A DNA stretch of 52,964 bases, taken from positions 1-52,964 of the forward strand of contig JAJBAW010000018.1 of the NCBI GenBank assembly GCA_020532545.1, read 5' to 3'. This DNA is from Candidatus Cloacimonadota bacterium. GTDB taxonomy: Bacteria > Cloacimonadota > Cloacimonadia > Cloacimonadales > Cloacimonadaceae. This document shows positions 46,216-52,964 of the stretch, one piece after another (within the stretch, counting starts at the first letter, position 1; every line of letters begins with the position of its first letter). The position numbers and the translations under genes are program-made. Under the pieces are notes generated by a model that saw nothing but the letters and a program-made list of their open reading frames with translations, was not told where the DNA came from and made no database searches.

Positions 46216-46617
46216 TCAGCGTCTTTGTTTGCGCTTCTTGGTCTCCATCTTCTCTTTGCAATCTATGCAGAGAGTAGCATAAGGGATCATCTGCAAGCGT
46301 GCGGAAAGAATCTCTTCCCCACACATCTCGCAAAAGCCAAAACGTCCATCGTGCAAACGGCGCATGGCATCATTCAGATTGCGGATCTTCTCGCGCTCGG
46401 TTTCCATCATCATCACAGAATGTTCCATGGATTGTGTGTCGGATCCTTGATCGGCCTGATGATAAGCATAGGAAGAAAGATCTCCACTGCTTTCACGCGA
46501 TCCCACACTCTGTTCTTTGGTGATGCTTTCTATGTAAGCCATACTTTCTTTGAGTTCTGCACGAATCAGATCTTCAAAGAACTGCAGCTTTTCAACGGAA
46601 AGTTTCTTTTCAGCCAT
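46216..46617 (-). CDS. DksA/TraR-type zinc-finger protein
   Basis: 133 residues. A helical N-terminus is followed by a four-Cys zinc finger, FCEMCGEE...TLCIDCKEK (C96, C99, C117, C120), and a basic tail. This is the DksA/TraR or YteA-like group that binds RNA polymerase; whether it responds to ppGpp cannot be told. The ATG at 46617 has an AGGAGA site. It lies 77 bp after punA, so a separate promoter is possible. Confidence 0.85.
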   Translation of the reverse strand: MAEKKLSVEKLQFFEDLIRAELKESMAYIESITKEQSVGSRESSGDLSSYAYHQADQGSDTQSMEHSVMMMETEREKIRNLNDAMRRLHDGRFGFCEMCGEEILSARLQMIPYATLCIDCKEKMETKKRKQRR

Positions 46618-46694
46618 GTTTCTCTCCTAATCTTATCTCTATATATCAGTGATATGCCATCTAATAAAAAGTGGCGTCTTATGTCAATAAAAAA

Positions 46695-47504
46695 CTATGC
46701 AATCCGCGCTATGAACTCTGTAAGGACTTGCTTCAGATGTGCGGAAGCCACCCCGGCATGGTGTCTGATCTCTTCCTGAGAGTGCGCCAGGGAGTGGAAA
46801 AGGTTGCTGTAATTGGTCACGATCGAATAGGCCAGGACCCTGATGCCAGCATGGCGTGCCACGATTACCTCCGGCACGGTGGACATACCTGCCAGATCTG
46901 CACCCCAGGAGGCAAAGGCTGCGCATTCTGCCTTGGTTTCCAGGCTGGGACCGCTCACTGCCAGATAGACGCCCGTAAAGGTCTCGATCTTGCTCTTTTT
47001 GGCGTAATCATCACAGATCTTGCCATACTCCGGATCATAAAGTTCGTTCATGGAAGGGAAACGCTCGCCCAAAGCCTCAAGGTTCTCGCCCACCAAGGGA
47101 TTAATGCCCATGAAATTGATATGATCGGTAATGCGGACGATGCTGCCCGGAGGAAGCTCTTGGCGCAAGCTGCCAGCGGCATTAGTCACGATCAAGGTCT
47201 TGATGCCCAAAGCGGCCATCACACGGGTGGGGAAAACCACTTTGTCCATTGGGTGTCCCTCATAGAAATGGAAGCGGCCCTGCATGAGCAGCACTGCTTT
47301 GCCGGAAATATCCGCCAGGATCAGATTGCCTTTGTGCGAAGGTGCGGTGCTTTTTACAAAACCGGGGATATCCTGATAGGGGATCGTCTTCAAGATCTCA
47401 AATTCATCAGCCAGATCACTGAGTCCGGTGCCTAGAATGATCCCGATCTGGGGCATTCGGGGCAGGCGTTCTTTCAGCCAATTTGCGGTTTCTATGTATG
47501 TCAT
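46695..47504 (-). CDS. Purine-nucleoside phosphorylase (trimeric type)
   Basis: 269 residues of the PNP/MTAP phosphorylase family. Typical elements are GIILGTGLSDLAD, APSHKGNLILA, MQGRFHFYEGHPM, VTNAAGSL, and the inosine/guanosine-specific AECAAFASWGADLAGMSTVPEVIVARH. It catalyses phosphorolysis of inosine and guanosine. The start overlaps the DivIVA-like gene by 4 bp. With guaB and tdk in the window, it reflects purine and pyrimidine salvage. Confidence 0.93.
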   Translation of the reverse strand: MTYIETANWLKERLPRMPQIGIILGTGLSDLADEFEILKTIPYQDIPGFVKSTAPSHKGNLILADISGKAVLLMQGRFHFYEGHPMDKVVFPTRVMAALGIKTLIVTNAAGSLRQELPPGSIVRITDHINFMGINPLVGENLEALGERFPSMNELYDPEYGKICDDYAKKSKIETFTGVYLAVSGPSLETKAECAAFASWGADLAGMSTVPEVIVARHAGIRVLAYSIVTNYSNLFHSLAHSQEEIRHHAGVASAHLKQVLTEFIARIA

Positions 47505-48070
47505 TTGTTTCCTGTCTCCGGTGCTTTGTGCACGATTTCTTCTTTTATCTGTTTAAATTCGCCATCCATCAGTTGCTCGCTGTCTTTGCTGAGCAAGGGG
47601 TCTTTGCTGATGCGATCCTGAAAACTCTGCAATTCCACCCTGAATTGCATGAGGAATTGCCGCTTTTGCTCTTTGATAGACAGATATTGGTGCTCCAGCA
47701 TGCTGAGGTGATGCTTGGCCTCATTGATGGCGCGTTTGGCCTTCAATTCGGATTCGTGGATGATGTTTTCCGCTTCCTTGCGGGCGTTTGCGATGATATC
47801 TGCCTTCGTCTTTTCGGCAAAGACGAGCGTGCGGCTAATGAGCTCTTCCCTGCGTTTGAGGTCTTCCACTGCCGAAGAAGCCGAAACCGCTTCCTGTTTC
47901 ACCTCATATTGCTGCTGCTCGCGCCTGGCGATATCACGTTCCTGAAACTTGAGCCGGTCTTCCAGCTCATCTGCCATCTGCTCCAAAAAGGCACGAACCT
48001 CTTTTTTGCTGTACCCGAACATCTGTCCGGAAAATTCCTGATGTCTTATGTCCAAGGGGAATAAAGGCAT
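47501..48070 (-). CDS. DivIVA-domain coiled-coil protein
   Basis: 189 residues starting MPLFPLDIRHQEFSGQMFGYSKKEVRAFLEQMA, the N-terminal membrane-binding domain of DivIVA/GpsB proteins (the F-P-L-D-I motif and G-Y-x-x-x-E-V), followed by a long coiled coil. Likely role: polar or septal scaffold. A perfect AGGAGG site precedes the ATG. It lies 14 bp after yggT, a common neighbour of divIVA in other phyla, which supports the call. Confidence 0.9.
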   Translation of the reverse strand: MPLFPLDIRHQEFSGQMFGYSKKEVRAFLEQMADELEDRLKFQERDIARREQQQYEVKQEAVSASSAVEDLKRREELISRTLVFAEKTKADIIANARKEAENIIHESELKAKRAINEAKHHLSMLEHQYLSIKEQKRQFLMQFRVELQSFQDRISKDPLLSKDSEQLMDGEFKQIKEEIVHKAPETGNK

Positions 48071-48084
48071 GCGTTCCTCCTACT

Positions 48085-48348
48085 TTATAAAATGCTGATT
48101 AAGATTTTGCGCAGAATGTTTAACAGAAGATAAGCCACGATGGGCGAAAAATCAAGTCCCATGTTTGGCATTATGTTCCGGATGGGGCCCAAAATGGGCT
48201 CTGTAACTGCGTATAAAAAGCGGAATATCTGGCTGGAGGGGTCTTGGATCACCCAAGAGGCGATCACCCGTGCCAGGATGACGTAACCATAAATACCGAT
48301 GAGGTTTATAATGGAGCGTAACAAGATTGAGCTAATGGGATTGGCCAT
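48085..48348 (-). CDS. YggT family membrane protein
   Basis: 87 residues with two transmembrane segments (IYGYVILARVIASWVI and LDFSPIVAYLLLNILRKIL) around PILGPIRNIMPNMG, the YggT signature. Its role is linked to membrane or osmotic functions in other bacteria but is not established. The ATG at 48348 shares one base with the tdk stop (TGATG) and has a GAGGTG site; an upstream TTG is less likely. Confidence 0.9.
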   Translation of the reverse strand: MANPISSILLRSIINLIGIYGYVILARVIASWVIQDPSSQIFRFLYAVTEPILGPIRNIMPNMGLDFSPIVAYLLLNILRKILISIL

Positions 48349-48908
48349 CAATCCATCACCTCATGGCAGTTTCGGCAGCGGGCTTCATAAGCCTCGGTGG
48401 AACCTACCAGAATTTGTCCGTTCTGATGGACGGTGCGCTGAGAGCGGTTCGCGGGATTGCCACATTTCAGACATATAGCCAGATTCTTGGTCACGTATTC
48501 TGCAATAGCCAACAGCTGAGGCATGCTACCAAAGGGATTGCCCTTGTAATCCTGATCCAGACCGGCAACGATCACCCGATAGCCTTGATCCGCCAGGTCA
48601 TTGCAAATGCCCACTATGGATTCGTCGAAAAACTGCGCCTCGTCAATGGCGATAATCTGGGTATCTTCCTGAATATGGGCATAGATTTCGGATACTTCGT
48701 CGATCGGTATCGAGGGAGCCTGCATATTTGAATGCGAAACGATGTTGTTTTTGTCATAACGGTCATCTATAATAGGTTTGAAGACTATCACTTTCTGCCT
48801 GGCATATTCAGCTCTGCGGATCCTGCGAATCAGCTCTTCAGTCTTGCCGCTGAACATACTGCCACAGATCACTTCAATCCATCCCGTCTTCTGGTTTATA
48901 ATATTCAA
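48348..48908 (-). CDS. tdk: Thymidine kinase
   Basis: 186 residues of the type II thymidine kinase family. The P-loop is GSMFSGKTEEL, the DEAQFF motif coordinates Mg, the lasso zinc site is CLKCG ... CRNC, and TVHQNGQILVGSTEAYEARC contacts thymidine. It phosphorylates thymidine to dTMP. The start is TTG at 48908, with a GGGAG site at a suitable distance; no ATG lies near. It is first in the unit tdk - yggT - divIVA-like. Confidence 0.95.
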   Translation of the reverse strand: MNIINQKTGWIEVICGSMFSGKTEELIRRIRRAEYARQKVIVFKPIIDDRYDKNNIVSHSNMQAPSIPIDEVSEIYAHIQEDTQIIAIDEAQFFDESIVGICNDLADQGYRVIVAGLDQDYKGNPFGSMPQLLAIAEYVTKNLAICLKCGNPANRSQRTVHQNGQILVGSTEAYEARCRNCHEVMD

Positions 48909-49117
48909 TGTAAATCTCCCACTGGGAAAAATCCCGATATGCCCAAGCTGATAAAGGGGGCAATTTTGTCAAATGCTTTGTCAGAATAAATGGGCAAGGG
49001 CTGTAAATCAGGCTCGATTCTGGATGATTTATGCCAGATACCAAGCGGCAGAATTGCTCGCTAAAGCACTGGCTGATATGAGGTGAGAAGGGGAATCAGA
49101 GTTGTGTTTGGGTCGCC

Positions 49118-50290
49118 TTATACGAAAAGCACTCTGGTAGTTTTCAGGTGCTTCTTTTCCAGCACTCTCACAAACTGTTTCATCAGGTTCCGTCTGATCT
49201 CCAGATCCTTGGGCAGTGCGGGGTCTTGATGGGCTTCGTTGATCTTGGTACCCACCACAAACTCGATGATATCGCTATCCAGTAAGATCAGAATCAAGCG
49301 CTTCACGGCGTTATCCGGCATAGCTTCCAGGCTGGCATCTTCTTCCAGAGCTCTCAGAGCGCGTGAAAGCGTGATGGTGCCTTCGGTGACCAGGTCAAAG
49401 CCTTCCATATCAGCAGTAGGTGGGATCTCTCCCCCTTTTCTGACTTCATTGAGGTTCACCTTCACCGGGATATTGAGCTCACGGGACAAAATAGCCGAGG
49501 TCGTTCCACCGCAGATGATCTTCCGGCCCACAAAATCTGTAGCGATTTGGGCCAGTACCGCATCGTGCTCCTTCTTGTAAGGAGGTCCGGTAAGCAGCAG
49601 GGTGCGCCGTGGGTTTCTCAGGTACAGTGCTGCACAGGTGATGTCATCGGCAGCGCTGTTGGAATCATATTCCCGGGCTTTGCGGGCGACGCTTTTGGTG
49701 ATCTCGCGCGCAGAGATAGAGCGGTTTGCCTTCAGCATGGACAGCAGATAGTTCTCTACACCTTTTTCTTGCCAGCCCAGCGGGAAATAAGGCAGGCCCA
49801 TGCCGCATTGGGTTACCCCATCCGAATAATACACGATCCTGTCTTCCGGTACCAGCTTGATCTCGGAATAGTACAGGTTGCTTTTTCGGAAGGTTTTGAT
49901 GGGGATTTCCTGCTTCTCCACTTTCATGATCTGTTGATCTCTGATGAGTGCATAAGGAGGGTTATCGTGTTCGATGATTCGCACATGACCATCGTGTTTG
50001 GCTTCGATAATCGTGAAAGTACTGTAGCCAATATTGCGATATGAGCATACGGGCAGAGTCTCCAGGATGATCTCGGCAGCATGCTTGATATCCATTTTGG
50101 AGGCCATAAAGCCTGCCGCCATGGTGGTGGTAAGTGTAGCCAGGACACTGGCTTTGATGCCACTGCCCAAGCCATCTGCCAATACGCAAATAATGCCGTC
50201 GTCGACCTTTGTGCTGTAAAAGCTATCGCCACAGGCCAGGTAGCCTTGTTTGCAGATCTGATAGTGATCAGCTTCCAGGAAATAATCCAT
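49118..50290 (-). CDS. SpoIIE/PP2C-type protein phosphatase
   Basis: 390 residues. The N-terminal half (about 1-215) is a PP2C (SpoIIE) phosphatase with metal-binding aspartates in GDSFYST, VLADGLGSG, YYSDGVTQCG and AADDITC. The C-terminal half (about 216-390) is a separate conserved-looking domain (TLLLTGPPYKKEHDAVL, GRKIICGGTTSAILSREL) that I do not recognise. The ATG at 50290 is 7 bp after the sensory hydrogenase. Such phosphatases are found with group C [FeFe]-hydrogenases in several phyla, suggesting that it relays an H2 or redox signal. Confidence 0.88.
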   Translation of the reverse strand: MDYFLEADHYQICKQGYLACGDSFYSTKVDDGIICVLADGLGSGIKASVLATLTTTMAAGFMASKMDIKHAAEIILETLPVCSYRNIGYSTFTIIEAKHDGHVRIIEHDNPPYALIRDQQIMKVEKQEIPIKTFRKSNLYYSEIKLVPEDRIVYYSDGVTQCGMGLPYFPLGWQEKGVENYLLSMLKANRSISAREITKSVARKAREYDSNSAADDITCAALYLRNPRRTLLLTGPPYKKEHDAVLAQIATDFVGRKIICGGTTSAILSRELNIPVKVNLNEVRKGGEIPPTADMEGFDLVTEGTITLSRALRALEEDASLEAMPDNAVKRLILILLDSDIIEFVVGTKINEAHQDPALPKDLEIRRNLMKQFVRVLEKKHLKTTRVLFV

Positions 50291-50297
50291 CTTGGGC

Positions 50298-51983
50298 TTA
50301 ATCCTTTTTGCCGAAACTCTTGATGATTGAGGAAAGCAGTACTTCGCTATCGGCTGCGTTTTCTCCCAAGAGGAAGGCGATCTGCTGCACAGTGGAGAGG
50401 TTCTTACGCATCACTTCACTGGCTTTGTCGATGATCTGTTCCCGCTGAATCACGGGTTCGGTGATATCCTGCAAGATGCCACCCAAAACATGATGTTTTT
50501 GGATGGAAAACAGCGTGAGTCTGATGATCTTGCCATTTTGCCGGATGTCCTGCACCTGAGCTTTTGTGCCATCCTTGAGGGCTTTGGCAAAGAGCTCATG
50601 AAAGTCTATAATGCGCTCCAGATAGGCGCCTTCAAGATCCGGATCCGCTTCTGATACTATGCCGGCATCTCCACCGACGATCTCGATAAAACGCCGGTTC
50701 GATTCGATGATCTTCAGATTTTCATCCACGATCACCACTCCGGAAGGCATGGCTTTGATGAGGGCAGTCGCTTTGTTTTGCGCCAGCTTGCGCAGATAGG
50801 ATACGCACATCGCCGGCTCGGCTTTTTGTTCGATCAACGCACCGGCAAATTCCCGGCAGGTATCGTAGCCACAGCCGCCACAATTCAGTTCGTCTTCTTT
50901 TCTCTTTTTGCCGATCTTGAGTAGTGCCGCAGCAATCTCAATATTGCTATGTATGGGTTTCTTGATCTCCCGTTCGCGGAAACCTGCTCCGATTTCCAGC
51001 TCTTGAGCATCGCGGGCATCTGGTGCAGCAGGGGTGAGTCTTCTGATGTCATAGCGTTTGTGTACTGTGCCACCGCGTTTGCTCACTCCGGGGCCATTTA
51101 CACAGCCGCCCATGCAAGCCAGGGTTTCGATCAAAACGGGGCAGTTAAAGCTAGTGATATCCAGCTCGTCAAGGGCTTCTATCACTTCCTCAACCCCGGA
51201 AAAGCTCATGAACAGAGTGTTTTCGGGAGGATTGTAATATTTGATGCCTTCGATCATGCCGCCATCTATTGGATAGAGGCCGCCTTCTTCAGCAGCACCC
51301 AGAGCAAAGCTTTGATTCAAATCCAGAGCGCTCCAATCGATGTTCTCAATATTGAACCAACGCCGCAGATCGGTGAAGGTCAGCGCCACATCAAAGTTAT
51401 CTTCAGCCTCATTCTTTTTTGCCACGCAAGGGCCGATAAAGACCACTCCGATATCATCGGAAAAGGCCTGTCTCAGCATCTTGGCATGAGCCTGCAGGGG
51501 TGACATCACCGGTGTGATATTGGGCACCAGATGAGGATAGTATTGCTCGATCAGGTGCACCACACTGGGGCAGGCAGATGATATCCACACAGGGTTTTCG
51601 CCCTCGCGGAGGAGTTGGGCGCAGGAAGCTGATACCTCCTGCGCGCCCAACGCTGTTTCCGATACACCGGCAAAACCCAGGTTCTTGATGGCAGCGATCA
51701 GCTTGGCACTATCCAATCCCTGGAATTCCGTTCTAAAAGTCGGCGCCAAGGATACGTACACTCTGCTTTTTTGTTTTAGGAGCAACATCGCTTCACCCAG
51801 ATCGTCCCTGATCTTTTTTGCACCAACAGGGCACACTTCTGTACAGCGGCCACAGAGGATACAGGCTTCAGGCATTACCTCGGCACTGCCATCGACTACT
51901 CTAATGGCTTTTACGGGACATTCCCGCACGCATTTATAGCAGTCCTGGCACTCGGTCTTTTCGGTGTATATTGGTTTGTTCAT
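50298..51983 (-). CDS. Sensory-type (group C) [FeFe]-hydrogenase with PAS domain
   Basis: 561 residues: two [4Fe-4S] ferredoxin sites (C12/15/18/22 and C41/44/47/51), an H-cluster domain (about 70-310), a four-Cys Fe-S domain (C368, C371, C376, C393) and a PAS domain (about 405-510). H-cluster motifs are SSACPS (C138), IGPCVAKKNE (C186) and ETLACMGGC (C290, C294). The proton-relay cysteine next to the first cluster ligand is Ala137, and the two usual methionines are replaced by Gly185 and Leu288. These changes match sensory (HydS-type) and not catalytic hydrogenases. It overlaps the small ferredoxin gene by 4 bp and precedes the phosphatase. Confidence 0.92.
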   Translation of the reverse strand: MNKPIYTEKTECQDCYKCVRECPVKAIRVVDGSAEVMPEACILCGRCTEVCPVGAKKIRDDLGEAMLLLKQKSRVYVSLAPTFRTEFQGLDSAKLIAAIKNLGFAGVSETALGAQEVSASCAQLLREGENPVWISSACPSVVHLIEQYYPHLVPNITPVMSPLQAHAKMLRQAFSDDIGVVFIGPCVAKKNEAEDNFDVALTFTDLRRWFNIENIDWSALDLNQSFALGAAEEGGLYPIDGGMIEGIKYYNPPENTLFMSFSGVEEVIEALDELDITSFNCPVLIETLACMGGCVNGPGVSKRGGTVHKRYDIRRLTPAAPDARDAQELEIGAGFREREIKKPIHSNIEIAAALLKIGKKRKEDELNCGGCGYDTCREFAGALIEQKAEPAMCVSYLRKLAQNKATALIKAMPSGVVIVDENLKIIESNRRFIEIVGGDAGIVSEADPDLEGAYLERIIDFHELFAKALKDGTKAQVQDIRQNGKIIRLTLFSIQKHHVLGGILQDITEPVIQREQIIDKASEVMRKNLSTVQQIAFLLGENAADSEVLLSSIIKSFGKKD

Positions 51984-52222
51984 ATCTCTAACAGCTCTTT
52001 CCTTAGTATTTCGGGGAGCATTTCGCTCTTAACTCCGTGATACGGATTACCATTGATGGTAATATTGGGTCCTTCGGCACATTGTCCCATACACAGGGAT
52101 CCTTCAATGTACACGCTGTCACTTATTCCATGATTCCGCAGGAACTCTTCTATCAGCTTGAGGTTTTCTCTGTTTTCCCGGGCGAAACAGGAGCTTCCCA
52201 TGCAAATCAGGATTTTTTTCAT
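51980..52222 (-). CDS. Thioredoxin-like [2Fe-2S] ferredoxin
   Basis: 80 residues with the four-cysteine pattern C7-x4-C12 ... C44-x3-C48 (ICMGSSCFAREN, GSLCMGQCAEGPN), which is the thioredoxin-like [2Fe-2S] fold of NuoE and hydrogenase small subunits. It probably carries electrons to or from the adjacent hydrogenase proteins. It overlaps genes on both sides by 4 bp. Confidence 0.9.
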   Translation of the reverse strand: MKKILICMGSSCFARENRENLKLIEEFLRNHGISDSVYIEGSLCMGQCAEGPNITINGNPYHGVKSEMLPEILRKELLEI

Positions 52223-52964
52223 TTCATTCTTCTTGTAGCTTCTTCTGTAACAAGTTGTTTAATATGAGCCAGTTCGGCGCGGTGAATCACCTTATCGCCC
52301 ACTGTCACGTTTGGTCCTTTGTCACACTTTTCACTGCAGAAGGTAGCGGCAATATCAAAGTAATTGCCCCAGGCATTTTCTTCCACCAGTTGCAGAGTCT
52401 TGGCCAGGATGTCCTGGGCTCCACGCAGATAGCAGGATGTACCCACGCAGACACGGATCTGGCAACGGTCTTTGGCGTCTCCGGTGGAGATACTCAGTTC
52501 GTCGTCGTCGATGCGTTTGCGATGCCTGTAAGCAGTATGCAGCAGTTCATGGGCCTTATGGCTATTCGGCTCTTTCAAGAGTTCATCATAGAGTTCATGG
52601 ATGAAGGGGTTATCCTGTGCGCGATGCATAGCCATGGTTTTGTCTGCATTATATAAGGTCTTTGTGCGTTCCCTGCGCTGTCTTTGGGTGGTAACGATAG
52701 GTTGACCGGCACCGCCTGTGCAGCCGCCGGGGCAAGCCATTACTTCTACGATGTCATATTCGGCTTCGCCGGCGATGATCTTATCGGCAAGTTCACGCGC
52801 GTTTCTGAGGCCATGCACCACAGCAATTTTCAGGTTGCCATCTGCCAGCGTAGCTTCGCGGAGCCCTGAGGTTCCACGCACTTCTTGCAGCACGATGCTT
52901 TCCGGCACTGGGATATCGAATTTGTCCGCAGCATAGCGCAGCACAGCTTCGGATACGCCGCCGC
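52219..52964 (-). CDS. Catalytic [FeFe]-hydrogenase, C-terminal part (HydA-like; 5' end outside window)
   Basis: Only the end is visible and the frame is open to the window edge (preceding residues GGVSEAV). Third H-cluster motif EVMACPGGCTGGAGQP keeps the Met of catalytic enzymes, and HELLHTAYRHRK is the small-subunit-like tail. A C-terminal thioredoxin-like [2Fe-2S] domain follows (CVGTSC ... CSEKC). This layout matches HydA of trimeric bifurcating hydrogenases. HydB and HydC would be expected upstream, past the right edge. Confidence 0.9.
   Translation of the reverse strand, partial: GGVSEAVLRYAADKFDIPVPESIVLQEVRGTSGLREATLADGNLKIAVVHGLRNARELADKIIAGEAEYDIVEVMACPGGCTGGAGQPIVTTQRQRRERTKTLYNADKTMAMHRAQDNPFIHELYDELLKEPNSHKAHELLHTAYRHRKRIDDDELSISTGDAKDRCQIRVCVGTSCYLRGAQDILAKTLQLVEENAWGNYFDIAATFCSEKCDKGPNVTVGDKVIHRAELAHIKQLVTEEATRRMK

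Overview
The window looks like chromosome of an anaerobic, Gram-negative-type bacterium, most likely a member of Candidatus Cloacimonadota or a close relative in the FCB group. This is inference from gene content. Three large secreted proteins end in FlgD-Ig/type IX-secretion-like C-terminal modules, a PorV-like outer-membrane protein and lipoproteins are present, and an [FeFe]-hydrogenase locus lies at the right edge. No rRNA, tRNA, CRISPR array, prophage or intact insertion sequence was seen by eye.

Layout. (1) Positions 1-6519, mostly minus strand: dnaN-recF, an Atg22/UMF1-type MFS transporter, a PotD-like lipoprotein and aspS form one tightly packed unit; only the tail of a plus-strand gene lies left of it. 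(2) 6520-7260 is a gene-free divergent region with several dyads. (3) 7261-9039 is a secreted protein, followed by a gene-free stretch to about 10130 full of short repeats. (4) 10130-17463, minus strand: secD-secF behind a strong terminator, and ftsY - Dna2-like helicase/nuclease - DUF3467. (5) 17606-21431, plus strand: membrane protein, trmB, GAF/HD-GYP phosphodiesterase, tRNA-dihydrouridine synthase. (6) 21942-28733 is a 2263-residue secreted protein built from duplicated modules. (7) 29313-32754, plus strand: ornithine/lysine-type decarboxylase, Ldh2-family dehydrogenase, outer-membrane beta-barrel protein. (8) 32821-41841, minus strand: DUF4175-like membrane coiled-coil protein, TPR protein, guaB, xer recombinase, NMT1/THI5-like binding lipoprotein and ABC ATPase, packed closely enough to be one transcript. 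(9) 41842-43091 is a gene-free repeat island: a tandem array of 117-127-bp units, an inverted array of the same unit, and a palindrome near the symmetry centre. (10) 43092-48908, minus strand: tdk, yggT, divIVA-like, punA-like, dksA-like, lspA, secreted OB-fold protein, PorV-like protein, small membrane protein. (11) 49118-52964, minus strand: the end of a catalytic [FeFe]-hydrogenase subunit, a thioredoxin-like ferredoxin, a sensory-type [FeFe]-hydrogenase and a SpoIIE/PP2C phosphatase.

The genes cover replication and partition (dnaN, recF, xer, divIVA), protein export and lipoprotein processing (secDF, ftsY, lspA), cell-surface display, nucleotide salvage (tdk, punA, guaB) and hydrogen metabolism. 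The most unusual items are the repeat island at 41.9-43.1 kb with related fragments elsewhere, the probable H2-sensing/phosphatase unit, and transport loci that lack their expected membrane subunits.
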